Shown: positions 42,854 to 51,574 of the stretch, one piece after another | Numbering within the stretch: position 1 is the stretch's first letter | Layout: every line of letters starts with the position of its first letter | Origin: Kluyvera sp046569695 | Lineage (GTDB): Bacteria; Pseudomonadota; Gammaproteobacteria; Enterobacterales; Enterobacteriaceae | DNA length: 64,000 nt | Direction: 5' to 3' | NCBI RefSeq assembly: GCF_046569695.1 | Contig: NZ_JBKHUI010000003.1 | Location: 248,001 to 312,000 of the forward strand | The notes under the pieces: generated by a model | What the model was told of the DNA's origin: nothing | Seen by the model: the letters and a program-made list of their open reading frames with translations, nothing else | Databases searched by the model: none | Position numbers and translations under genes: made by a program

Positions 42854-44050
42854 TTAGGCAATGACGCCCAGTTGTTTACCGATGCGGGTAAAGGCTTCCA
42901 CCGCACGTTCAATTTGTTCCGTCGTATGCGCCGCCGACATCTGGGTGCGAATACGCGCCTGGCCTTTCGGTACGACCGGGAAGAAGAAGCCGGTCACGTA
43001 GATCCCTTCTTTTTGCAGTTCGCGGGCAAAGTTCTGTGCGATCACGGCATCGCCCAGCATCACCGGGATAATCGCGTGATCGGCACCTGCCAAAGTGAAA
43101 CCTGCTGCGGACATTTTTTCGCGGAACAGACGTGCGTTTGCCCACAGGCGATCGCGCAGTTCAGCGCCAGACTCCACCATCTCCAGCACTTTGATAGAGG
43201 CGGCGACAATGGCTGGCGCCAGAGAGTTAGAGAACAGGTAAGGACGGGAACGCTGACGCAACCACTCCACCACCTCTTTACGGGCAGCGGTATAGCCGCC
43301 GGACGCGCCGCCGAGCGCTTTACCCAGCGTACCGGTGATAATGTCTACACGGCCCATCACGTCGCAGTATTCGTGGGAGCCACGGCCGCCCTCGCCAACA
43401 AAACCAACGGCATGGGAGTCATCAACCATGACCAGCGCATCGTATTTGTCTGCCAGGTCGCACACCCCTTTCAGGTTAGCAATCACGCCGTCCATAGAGA
43501 ACACGCCGTCGGTGGCAATCAGCACGTGACGCGCACCGGCTTCACGGGCTTCTTTCAGACGTTCTTCCAGTTCCTGCATATCGTTGTTGGCGTAGCGGAA
43601 ACGCTTCGCTTTGCACAGGCGCACGCCGTCAATGATAGAGGCATGGTTAAGCGCATCGGAGATAATGGCGTCTTCAGCGCCCAACAGCGTCTCAAACAGG
43701 CCACCGTTGGCGTCGAAACAGGAGGAGTACAGAATCGCATCTTCCATACCGAGGAAGCTGGCCAGCTTCTGCTCAAGCACCTTGTGGCTGTCCTGGGTAC
43801 CGCAGATGAAACGAACGGAGGCCATACCAAAACCGTGGCTGTCCATACCGGCTTTCGCGGCGTTAATCAGCTCAGGGTGATTCGCCAGGCCAAGGTAGTT
43901 GTTGGCACAGAAGTTGATGACGTGGCTGCCGTCGCCCACGGTGATATCCGCCTGCTGGGCAGACGTAATAATGCGCTCTTCTTTAAACAACCCTTCCGCA
44001 CGTGCAGTTGCCAGATCGTTCGTTAACTGCTTATAAAAATTCCCACGCAT
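42854..44050 (-). CDS. kbl: 2-amino-3-ketobutyrate CoA ligase
   Basis: Cleaves 2-amino-3-ketobutyrate with CoA to glycine and acetyl-CoA, the second step of threonine degradation. 398 residues, PLP alpha-oxoamine synthase family: NNYLGLANHPELI, DALNHASIIDG, VMVDDSHAVGFVGEGGRG, and the PLP lysine in IITGTLGKALGGASGG. First gene of the operon; in E. coli it is controlled by Lrp and leucine. Confidence 0.97.
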   Translation of the reverse strand: MRGNFYKQLTNDLATARAEGLFKEERIITSAQQADITVGDGSHVINFCANNYLGLANHPELINAAKAGMDSHGFGMASVRFICGTQDSHKVLEQKLASFLGMEDAILYSSCFDANGGLFETLLGAEDAIISDALNHASIIDGVRLCKAKRFRYANNDMQELEERLKEAREAGARHVLIATDGVFSMDGVIANLKGVCDLADKYDALVMVDDSHAVGFVGEGGRGSHEYCDVMGRVDIITGTLGKALGGASGGYTAARKEVVEWLRQRSRPYLFSNSLAPAIVAASIKVLEMVESGAELRDRLWANARLFREKMSAAGFTLAGADHAIIPVMLGDAVIAQNFARELQKEGIYVTGFFFPVVPKGQARIRTQMSAAHTTEQIERAVEAFTRIGKQLGVIA

Positions 44051-44204
44051 TGCTATTCTCCAGACTGGGCAAATTTCAGCACATATTACCCAAAGCTATT
44101 GGTTTGTTCGAGATGACTCATCATGACTTGTCTAAAATGCAGCATAAATCACGTATACCCACATCACCTTTCAGGAATGACAGGGCTGGCATCACCAACC
44201 AGCT

Positions 44205-45356
44205 TTACGTGGACACGTCATCAATGACTTGAGACGTTGATGGTGGTGCCATGGTAAATCCCGCCATGGCAAAAGCCTTATTAACCTTAATGATATAGTT
44301 ATCTTCGTAGAATTCCTCAATCGCCTGCTGAATCTGCTCACCGGCAGGCAACGCTTTTCCATCAACGATCTCCTGCAGCAAGGAAACAAATTTTTCCGGC
44401 TCATCAGTAGGGTATAAATTCCCGTTTATCCCTTCTGCGATAATGTCTGCTGGCCCCGTTTCACAATTAGAGCTAATGGCATAAACACCGTGAGCGCTGG
44501 CTTCAACCAGAACCATAACAAAACCTTCAAAATGAGAGGTTAGCACCAGGCAAGTGATATTTTTCAGCGTGTTTTGAATATATTCCCACGGTGATTTCTG
44601 CCAACCATGCCAGTGAATATTTTCACTAATCCCCAACGTTTCAGCTAACGCCTTTAAGGTATCAACATCCGGGCCGGTGCCGATAATATCTAAGGACCAC
44701 GCCCCCTTAACCTCAGCCAGCCCGTTGAAAAGACCACGTACGTTTTTCTGTCCGTCGGCAACTATCCTGCCAACATACACAAACCGGGCATGCTTCTCAG
44801 AGATAGGGATGCGGGTATCACATCGCGCAACGGGGTTGTAAATCGTTGCTATAGTGCTTTTTTCTATTCCCATCTCAATGAGTTGCCGAGTTATTCCCGA
44901 GCTAATCGAAAGGTGATAGTCAGCTTTATTAATGTATTTTATTTTTTTCTTGTAGTTATTCTTATAGAAATCAAAAATTGAAAAATGGAACCAGGAAAAT
45001 ATTTTGACCTGCTTGTCCATATGCATTCTTGCAACGTGACTGATGTAACATGAAAGTGTATCCAGAGATATGATTACATCAGGTTTTTCCTGAAGGATAA
45101 TTTTCCGCAAGCCATAAGCAAAACTCAATCTTCTTAGTTTTGTTATTTTTATATTTGAAGAGAGACGGCAATAGCGCTGCCCCATGAGCCAGTTATCATT
45201 AACAGGACTGTTATTATTTTTCTTGAAGAAAACAAAAGAGACATCAATATCAGGATTTTGCATCCGCAGCAGATTCACCAGATTAATACATACCGTCTCC
45301 ATACCGCCGAGACCACTGGTTTCATAACCCGTGATAATTATTTTCATAAGTTGCAT
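44205..45356 (-). CDS. GT4 glycosyltransferase, WaaB-like
   Basis: 383 residues, retaining GT-B fold of family 4. It resembles E. coli WaaB (UDP-galactose:glucosyl-LPS alpha-1,6-galactosyltransferase) along its length: GYETSGLGGMETVCIN, FSWFHFSIFDFY, ADYHLSISSGITRQLIEMGI, FVYVGRIVADGQKNVR, WHGWQKSPWEY and LTSHFEGFVMVLVEA with the EX7E-type donor site. It likely adds a hexose branch to the LPS core. It occupies the kbl-hldD interval where E. coli has htrL/yibB, outside the main waa cluster. More AT-rich than kbl and hldD. Start between M1 (45356) and M4 (45347) is uncertain; M4 fits the family. Confidence 0.82.
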   Translation of the reverse strand: MQLMKIIITGYETSGLGGMETVCINLVNLLRMQNPDIDVSFVFFKKNNNSPVNDNWLMGQRYCRLSSNIKITKLRRLSFAYGLRKIILQEKPDVIISLDTLSCYISHVARMHMDKQVKIFSWFHFSIFDFYKNNYKKKIKYINKADYHLSISSGITRQLIEMGIEKSTIATIYNPVARCDTRIPISEKHARFVYVGRIVADGQKNVRGLFNGLAEVKGAWSLDIIGTGPDVDTLKALAETLGISENIHWHGWQKSPWEYIQNTLKNITCLVLTSHFEGFVMVLVEASAHGVYAISSNCETGPADIIAEGINGNLYPTDEPEKFVSLLQEIVDGKALPAGEQIQQAIEEFYEDNYIIKVNKAFAMAGFTMAPPSTSQVIDDVST

Positions 45357-45653
45357 ATAGTATTTTATTCCAAACGCCGATTGTCAGCCCTGACACAGTG
45401 CCCTACTTTACTTATTCATTCGTTGGTGGCTCCGGAAAAGTCGGCACTGCGTCCCTGAACACCCATTGACGTCGTCATCATACACTACTAGCCCCAAACC
45501 ATTTCAACTAAGAATGGCTGAAACGATAGCCAGTACAAATGCCACAGCACTACATGACGCGACGTACTGCTGAAGCCAACGCTATGTAGTGATATGATTA
45601 GAGACATTCGTGTCTGAGATTGTCTCTGACTCCATAATTCGAAGGTTACATTT
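45357..45653. promoter_or_regulatory. waaB-like / hldD divergent promoter region
   Basis: 297 bp between divergent genes. A GAAGG ribosome site stands before hldD and a small AGACA-TTCG-TGTCT hairpin lies about 40 bp upstream of it. No ops/JUMPstart sequence is seen for the WaaB-like gene. In E. coli hldD has a heat-shock promoter; I could not assign one here. Confidence 0.45.
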
Positions 45654-46586
45654 ATGATCATCGTTACCGGCGGCGCGGGCTTTATCGGCAGCAACATCGT
45701 TAAGTCACTAAATGAAAAAGGCATCACTGATATTCTGGTGGTGGATAACCTAAAAGATGGCACCAAGTTCGTGAACCTGGTCGACCTGGACATCGCCGAC
45801 TACATGGATAAAGAAGACTTTCTGATCCAGGTAATGGCCGGTGAAGAGTTCGGCGAAATCGAAGCGGTCTTCCACGAAGGTGCCTGCTCCTCTACCACCG
45901 AGTGGGACGGTAAGTACGTGATGGATAACAACTATCAGTACTCCAAAGAGCTGCTGCACTACTGCCTGGAGCGTGAAATTCCGTTCCTGTACGCTTCTTC
46001 CGCAGCCACCTACGGCGGCCGCACCAGCGACTTCATCGAATCCCGCGAGTTCGAAAAACCGTTGAACGTGTACGGCTACTCCAAATTCCTGTTCGACGAA
46101 TACGTACGTCGCATCATGCCAGAAGTAGACTCGCCAATCGTTGGCTTCCGTTACTTCAACGTTTACGGCCCGCGTGAAGGTCACAAAGGCAGCATGGCAA
46201 GCGTCGCTTTCCACTTGAACACCCAGTTAAACAACGGCGAGAGCCCGAAACTGTTCGAAGGCAGCGACGGCTTCAAGCGTGACTTCGTCTACGTTGGCGA
46301 CGTTGCGGCAGTAAACCTGTGGTTCTGGGAAAACGGTAAATCCGGCATCTTTAACCTGGGTACCGGCCGCGCAGAATCCTTCCAGGCCGTTGCGGACGCC
46401 ACCCTGGCGTACCACAAGAAAGGCAGCATCGAATACATTCCGTTCCCGGATAAACTGAAAGGCCGCTATCAAGCATTTACTCAGGCCGATCTGACCAACC
46501 TGCGCGCAGCAGGTTACGATAAGCCGTTCAAGACCGTCGCCGAAGGCGTAACGGAATATATGGCCTGGCTGAACCGCGACGCGTAA
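45654..46586 (+). CDS. hldD: ADP-L-glycero-D-manno-heptose 6-epimerase
   Basis: Last step in making the ADP-heptose used for the LPS inner core. 310 residues, SDR-type epimerase: MIIVTGGAGFIGSNIVKSL binds NADP, YASSAATYGGRT holds the catalytic Ser/Thr, and YGYSKFLFDEYV the Tyr-x3-Lys pair. Strong abundant-protein codon bias. First gene of hldD-waaF-waaC; 9 bp to waaF. Confidence 0.97.
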   Translation: MIIVTGGAGFIGSNIVKSLNEKGITDILVVDNLKDGTKFVNLVDLDIADYMDKEDFLIQVMAGEEFGEIEAVFHEGACSSTTEWDGKYVMDNNYQYSKELLHYCLEREIPFLYASSAATYGGRTSDFIESREFEKPLNVYGYSKFLFDEYVRRIMPEVDSPIVGFRYFNVYGPREGHKGSMASVAFHLNTQLNNGESPKLFEGSDGFKRDFVYVGDVAAVNLWFWENGKSGIFNLGTGRAESFQAVADATLAYHKKGSIEYIPFPDKLKGRYQAFTQADLTNLRAAGYDKPFKTVAEGVTEYMAWLNRDA

Positions 46587-46595
46587 GAAGTTAGC

Positions 46596-47642
46596 ATGAA
46601 AATACTGGTGATCGGCCCGTCATGGGTGGGCGACATGATGATGTCGCAAAGTCTCTATCGCACGCTCAAGGCGCGCTATCCCCAGGCGATAATCGACGTG
46701 ATGGCACCCGCATGGTGCCGTCCGCTATTATCGCGGATGCCGGAAGTTAATGAAGCGATCGCCATGCCTTTAGGGCACGGAGCGCTGGAAATTGGCGAAC
46801 GGCGCAAGCTCGGTCATAGCCTGCGTGAAAAGCGCTACGACCGCGCGTACGTCCTGCCTAACTCGTTTAAATCAGCATTGGTGCCGTTCTTTGCGGGTAT
46901 TCCGCTGCGAACCGGCTGGCGTGGAGAAATGCGCTACGGCCTGCTGAATGACGCGCGCGTGCTGGATAAAGACGCCTGGCCGCTGATGGTCGAGCGCTAC
47001 GTCGCGCTGGCTTATGACAAAGGCGTGATGCGCTGCGCCAAAGATCTGCCGCAGCCTCTGCTATGGCCGCAGTTGCAGGTTAACGAAGGGGAGAAATCCC
47101 TGGCCTGTAACGCGTTCTCGCTTTCCAGTGAACGTCCGATGATTGGCTTTTGTCCCGGTGCTGAGTTTGGCCCAGCCAAGCGCTGGCCACACTATCACTA
47201 CGCGACGCTGGCAAAACAGCTCATTGATGAAGGTAACCAGATTGTCCTCTTCGGTTCGGCAAAAGATCACGAAGCCGGTAATGAGATCATCGCTTCACTA
47301 AGCGACGAACAAAAAGGCTGGTGCCGCAATCTGGCCGGTGAAACCCAGCTAGAACAGGCAGTCATCCTGATTGCCGCCTGCAAGGCTATCGTCACCAATG
47401 ACTCTGGCCTGATGCACGTTGCCGCCGCGCTTAATCGCCCGCTGGTCGCGCTCTACGGGCCAAGCAGTCCTGACTTTACGCCGCCGCTCTCTAATAAGGC
47501 GCGCGTAATTCGTCTTATCACCGGCTATCACAAGGTGCGTAAAGGTGATGCCGCTCAGGGTTATCATCAGAGCCTTATCGATATTACCCCGGCCCGCGTG
47601 CTGGAAGAGCTTAATGCACTGCTAGCAAGCGAGGAAGCCTGA
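46596..47642 (+). CDS. waaF: ADP-heptose:LPS heptosyltransferase II
   Basis: Adds the second L,D-heptose to the inner core at the cytoplasmic face of the inner membrane. 348 residues, GT9 family with two Rossmann domains: GPSWVGDMMMSQSLYRTLK at the N-terminus, FCPGAEFGPAKRWP at the domain boundary, and TNDSGLMHVAAALNRPLVALYG for the donor site. Three bases separate it from waaC. Confidence 0.97.
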   Translation: MKILVIGPSWVGDMMMSQSLYRTLKARYPQAIIDVMAPAWCRPLLSRMPEVNEAIAMPLGHGALEIGERRKLGHSLREKRYDRAYVLPNSFKSALVPFFAGIPLRTGWRGEMRYGLLNDARVLDKDAWPLMVERYVALAYDKGVMRCAKDLPQPLLWPQLQVNEGEKSLACNAFSLSSERPMIGFCPGAEFGPAKRWPHYHYATLAKQLIDEGNQIVLFGSAKDHEAGNEIIASLSDEQKGWCRNLAGETQLEQAVILIAACKAIVTNDSGLMHVAAALNRPLVALYGPSSPDFTPPLSNKARVIRLITGYHKVRKGDAAQGYHQSLIDITPARVLEELNALLASEEA

Positions 47643-47645
47643 CGC

Positions 47646-48605
47646 ATGCGGGTTCTGATTGTCAAAACATCCTCCATGGGTGACGTGCTGCACACGCTGC
47701 CCGCGTTAACCGATGCCATGCGCGCCCTTCCCGGCATTCGCTTTGATTGGGTTGTTGAAGAAGGCTTCGCACAGATCCCGTCCTGGCACGAAGCCGTCGA
47801 TCGCGTCATTCCAGTAGCGATTCGCCGCTGGCGTAAAGCGTGGTTCTCTGCGCCTATCAAAGCTGAGCGTAAAGCGTTTAAAGAAGCGGTTCAGGCCGTC
47901 GACTACGACGCGGTCATTGACGCTCAAGGCCTGGTAAAAAGCGCTGCGCTGGTCACTCGGCTCGCCCATGGCATCAAAAATGGCATGGACTGGAGTACCG
48001 CGCGTGAACCGCTGGCCAGTCTGTTCTATAACCGTAAGCACCATATCGCTAAAGCGCAGCATGCCGTGGAACGGACACGCGAACTGTTTGCCAAAAGCCT
48101 GGGGTATGCCAAACCGGAAGCTCAGGGCGATTACGCCATTGCCCGGCATTTCCTGAATGAAGGCAATGCTGATGCTGGGCGGTATGCTGTATTCCTGCAC
48201 GCCACCACTCGTGATGACAAGCATTGGCCCGAGGCGAAGTGGCGGGAGCTTATTGGGTTACTACATCACGCAGGAATACGTATTAAGCTCCCCTGGGGGG
48301 CGCCACATGAAGAGGCGCGCGCCAGACGCCTGGCAGAGGGATTTGATTACGTCGACGTTTTACCGCGAATGAGCCTTGGAGATGTAGCCAGGATCTTAGC
48401 AGGCGCTAAGTTTGTTATATCCGTTGATACCGGATTAAGCCATTTGACCGCCGCACTAGATCGGCCGAATGTTACGCTATATGGCCCTACAGACCCTGGT
48501 TTGATTGGGGGTTACGGAAAGAATCAGGTCACATGTCGTGCCCCGGAAGGGAAGCTAGCTATGCTTGAACCCACTCAGGTTTATTCTCACATAGCATTGC
48601 TGTAA
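47646..48605 (+). CDS. waaC: ADP-heptose:LPS heptosyltransferase I
   Basis: Adds the first heptose to Kdo2-lipid A. 319 residues, GT9: VLIVKTSSMGDVLHTLPALTDA with the catalytic Asp13, FLHATTRDDKHWPEAKW, and ISVDTGLSHLTAALDRPNVTLYGPTDPGLIGGYGKNQ. The C-terminal ~20 residues differ from those of E. coli. From about 48160 on the codon use changes to rarer and more AT-rich codons (CTA, GGA, ATA, AGG), unlike the first half. Last gene of hldD-waaFC; waaL does not follow it, unlike E. coli. Confidence 0.95.
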   Translation: MRVLIVKTSSMGDVLHTLPALTDAMRALPGIRFDWVVEEGFAQIPSWHEAVDRVIPVAIRRWRKAWFSAPIKAERKAFKEAVQAVDYDAVIDAQGLVKSAALVTRLAHGIKNGMDWSTAREPLASLFYNRKHHIAKAQHAVERTRELFAKSLGYAKPEAQGDYAIARHFLNEGNADAGRYAVFLHATTRDDKHWPEAKWRELIGLLHHAGIRIKLPWGAPHEEARARRLAEGFDYVDVLPRMSLGDVARILAGAKFVISVDTGLSHLTAALDRPNVTLYGPTDPGLIGGYGKNQVTCRAPEGKLAMLEPTQVYSHIALL

Positions 48606-48623
48606 TTTTTGGTGCTCATCATC

Positions 48624-48677
48624 GCAGATATGTTAAACGTGCATTGATACTATCGCTTGCTGATTTAACATATCTGC
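48624..48677. other. 14-bp perfect inverted repeat between convergent genes
   Basis: GCAGATATGTTAAA and TTTAACATATCTGC are separated by 26 nt, in the space between waaC and the GT25 gene. No T-run follows on either strand, so a terminator role is possible but not typical. It could also be a protein site or a remnant of the exchange that brought in the core genes. Confidence 0.6.
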
Positions 48678-48739
48678 AGATTAATAAAACTATTTTATTG
48701 TAGCGTATTTCGCCCACGGTTAAGTGGGATTGCAGCCAT

Positions 48740-49510
48740 TTACTTCCACCAACATAACCCGAGAAGAATCCGTCGGGAATGCCAGTATGAAGATGAAATT
48801 AAACGTCTAATAAACGATTTCTTCTTTTTCTTACGATTTTTTATCTCTTGACGCTCTTTCTCTAACCAACTTCCGGATAACTCTTCAGGATGATGGACAA
48901 AGTTTGCCATGTATATATCCGAGAAATAGCCCTGCCGCATCAGATACGCCCATTCATCTATGATGAAAAAGTTACTTTCAAAACGGGAAGCGAGTTTTTG
49001 AGCCATTTCAGAATTCATTAAATAACCACAGGCTCGCAAAACATACCCATGACCAAATATAACCTTACCGAAGGTCTGCCCACCAATTCGTTTAAGTTTA
49101 ATTAAATTCAAGACAACTTTATTCTTATATCTTAAGCCATCCTGCCCACCAAGTAGATATAACGCATCTTTCTTGAGAACACTTTCATCGACAGTCGATA
49201 TAAACTCCTTAAAGTTTTTATCGATTATTGCATCATCCTCAAGAATGCAGACCCAGTCTTGTCCACTCTGCAAAAACTGTTTAAATGCCTTCATATGACT
49301 TAATGAGCAACCAAGTTCACCATCAGTTGGTTTATGGTTTACTCTGTGCTGAAACTCAGTTAGCGGTATCTTAGACTTTTCTTCGGCAGACAAGGTCTTG
49401 CCATAAAGAGCATCAACAAATGAATATTCAATATTTAATTCATTCATTATGTCTGATACGCGCTCCCGTCGGGTATCATCAAAAGGAAGTGAAATGACCA
49501 GCACGTGCAT
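48740..49510 (-). CDS. Glycosyltransferase family 25 (LPS core)
   Basis: 256 residues. GT25 enzymes (LgtB/LpsA type) transfer hexoses in lipooligosaccharide synthesis. Start MHVLVISLPFDDTRRERV is the family N-terminus; GELGCSLSHMKAFKQFL and WVCILEDDAIID with the EDD metal motif, and GHGYVLRACGYLM are further family signs. The C-terminal tail is very basic (NRKKKKKSFIRRL), suited to membrane binding. Last gene of the waaQGP run, 128 bp after waaP. The chosen ATG has GAGGG upstream; the longer reading adds unconserved residues. The sugar added cannot be read from the sequence. Confidence 0.82.
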   Translation of the reverse strand: MHVLVISLPFDDTRRERVSDIMNELNIEYSFVDALYGKTLSAEEKSKIPLTEFQHRVNHKPTDGELGCSLSHMKAFKQFLQSGQDWVCILEDDAIIDKNFKEFISTVDESVLKKDALYLLGGQDGLRYKNKVVLNLIKLKRIGGQTFGKVIFGHGYVLRACGYLMNSEMAQKLASRFESNFFIIDEWAYLMRQGYFSDIYMANFVHHPEELSGSWLEKERQEIKNRKKKKKSFIRRLISSSYWHSRRILLGLCWWK

Positions 49511-49638
49511 GAGTTCAAACCCTCTAATAAAAATTAAGCCAGCACCGTCACCATGAAAGATATATTGACAATTACTGGCCAACTGAATAAATTTAATTAA
49601 CTATTCTATGTAGTTATAGAAAATCTATTATTTCGTAT

Positions 49639-50436
49639 TTATAGTTTATTTTTTGATGTATGGTTAATAATTTTATCAGTCTTTCTTGCATAGGTTGCAA
49701 AGAGGCCTGACTCATCACGAATGATTGTATTCATGTCTTTTTCGAAGTATATCTTCAAGAATCTAAAATAGTCTCTGTGCGTTAAACCGATATTTAACGA
49801 GGAGAAGTACAAGCCAATCAGATCTTTATTTCGCCAACGAATAGGCACCGCATTTCTTATCTGAGCCCGGTGCAAATCAATAACCGAGAGTTTAAACGCA
49901 TTACCTTCAAAATTGGCCGGTTGATGCAATAAAAAGTGGCAGAGATAGCAATCTCGGTGATTAACACCACCCTGATGCATTTTTCTGACCATAACGGCAA
50001 GACGCTCAATTAATGCCATTTTAATTTTTCGTGACGGTGGATTCGCCAGCCAATCTGCACAATAATCTTCCAGGCTAATCGCCGGGCTCAGATCCTCAGT
50101 GATAATAAATGAGATACGATTAAGTGGATTAAGACCTTGCTGCCCGAAGCCCACACCGTACATTGTATCGACATCCAATTCCTGCAAACGATGGATAGCA
50201 TTCCATTCTCTATCAGCCCCTAATACAGGCAAGCGTAAAGAGAATAAGTTCTTGATCACTTCCTTCAGTTTAGTTCCCTGGTGCCATTTCAGAAAATAGC
50301 TTTTCCCTGCAGTCTCAAACCTTATCGTTCTACGCGTTTCGAGCTGTCTAAATGTTTCTCCCTGCAACTTCTGCACTTCAGAAAAAACATTTTTCCCTTT
50401 CCACAAGGATAAAAAAGGCTCTTTTAACTCAACCAT
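49639..50436 (-). CDS. waaP: LPS core heptose I kinase
   Basis: Phosphorylates heptose I of the inner core at O-4, important for outer-membrane stability. 265 residues, protein-kinase-like fold: GKSYFLKWHQG with the ATP Lys, EDLSPAISLEDYC, and the catalytic loop GGVNHRDCYLCHFLLH followed by VIDLHRAQI with the metal Asp. Start MVELKEPFLSLWKGK as in E. coli; it overlaps the waaG stop by 8 bp. Confidence 0.96.
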   Translation of the reverse strand: MVELKEPFLSLWKGKNVFSEVQKLQGETFRQLETRRTIRFETAGKSYFLKWHQGTKLKEVIKNLFSLRLPVLGADREWNAIHRLQELDVDTMYGVGFGQQGLNPLNRISFIITEDLSPAISLEDYCADWLANPPSRKIKMALIERLAVMVRKMHQGGVNHRDCYLCHFLLHQPANFEGNAFKLSVIDLHRAQIRNAVPIRWRNKDLIGLYFSSLNIGLTHRDYFRFLKIYFEKDMNTIIRDESGLFATYARKTDKIINHTSKNKL

Positions 50437-51553
50437 GGCCACCGCCTATAATAATATCAGCTGCTTTCTCAGGTAGACTATAAAGGTCTTGAGTATCAGC
50501 AAAGTGTTGTGCATTTTCTTTCCATGCAACTCTTTGCCCTGAGTCAGTTAAAGAAAAACAAACAGCTTCATTCAATGATTTTTGTTCAAACGGTTCATCA
50601 ATAACAATACCGCAATTAGCATCTTTAATATAATGGGCGTAGCCGCAAACTGCAGTTGTTATGACAGGTAAACCCGCTGCAATTGCTTCAACCAACACGA
50701 TCCCTGCGGCTTCCTGGTATGCCGGATGAATCAAGAGATCGGCAGCTGCCATTAACTCAGAGACATCATTACGACCGGGGAAGAACTTGATGTTGTCAGC
50801 AATGCCACACTCTGTTGCCAGCTTTATATAGCGCTCGGGCTTATCCTGACCAACAACAAACAGAATCGTTTGTTTGCGGACAAGTTCTGGTAAGGAAGCC
50901 ATCGCCTTGATAGTTCTGTCGACACCCTTACGGGTAAAATCAGATCCAATTTGTATAATTAGATACTGGGAATCACTGATATCATTTTCTTTCCGGAAAA
51001 TAGCTCTACAGTTTGGTGCCTGAGAGCTATATTTTCTGTCAGGGTAAATTCCCGGAGGGAGGATATGGAAACGTGTTATCTCAGTCTGATAATGTTTCTG
51101 AAAATCAGCAATTTGCTTATCTGTTAGCATCAACAGTTGTGTTGATGTCCCTGCAGCAAATGTTGCTTTCTCAAAGGCTGCATAATGCCGGTATCGTGGC
51201 GTCAGACGATAGAGAAGACCTTTTTCTTGCGCGACTTTTTCTGCGTAACAAACATCAGCAGCATAATAAACATCTAACCCTGGCATTTTATTAAAGCCGA
51301 CAACCCGTACTACTGGATTACTCTCAAGATGTTTACTTACCCAGCGATGATACTCTGCATTTTTCCCGTTATTGGAGCATGATTTCACAGGAACAATTAT
51401 TATCTCCAGGCTATCTGGAATATCTCCTTGCCATGATTGCGTGTAAACCCGCACATGGTGCCCGCGTGCTGCAACAGTCGACGCGATGCGTAAAAAATCA
51501 CGCTGCAACCCACCAAAAGGGAAATATTTATACAAACAGAAGGCAATATCCAT
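50429..51553 (-). CDS. waaG: LPS glucosyltransferase I
   Basis: Adds the first glucose of the outer core to heptose II from UDP-glucose. 374 residues as in E. coli, GT4 fold: CLYKYFPFGGLQRDFLRIA binds the donor, GFNKMPGLDVYYAADVCYA, LPPGIYPDRKYS, GSDFTRKGVDRTI, and HPAYQEAAGIVLVEAIAAGLP with the EX7E pair. Second gene of waaQGP; 21 bp after waaQ. Confidence 0.97.
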   Translation of the reverse strand: MDIAFCLYKYFPFGGLQRDFLRIASTVAARGHHVRVYTQSWQGDIPDSLEIIIVPVKSCSNNGKNAEYHRWVSKHLESNPVVRVVGFNKMPGLDVYYAADVCYAEKVAQEKGLLYRLTPRYRHYAAFEKATFAAGTSTQLLMLTDKQIADFQKHYQTEITRFHILPPGIYPDRKYSSQAPNCRAIFRKENDISDSQYLIIQIGSDFTRKGVDRTIKAMASLPELVRKQTILFVVGQDKPERYIKLATECGIADNIKFFPGRNDVSELMAAADLLIHPAYQEAAGIVLVEAIAAGLPVITTAVCGYAHYIKDANCGIVIDEPFEQKSLNEAVCFSLTDSGQRVAWKENAQHFADTQDLYSLPEKAADIIIGGGHG

Positions 51554-51574
51554 TTTATATATCCGGATGCTTTA

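Noticed and set aside
42872..44026. 384-codon open frame opposite kbl and a similar one opposite tdh (41903-42835)
   Set aside because: Antisense shadows of strongly biased genes; the sense proteins are unmistakable.
49511..49582. 24-residue N-terminal extension of the GT25 protein
   Set aside because: The extension is not conserved in the family, and GAGGG stands before the internal ATG.
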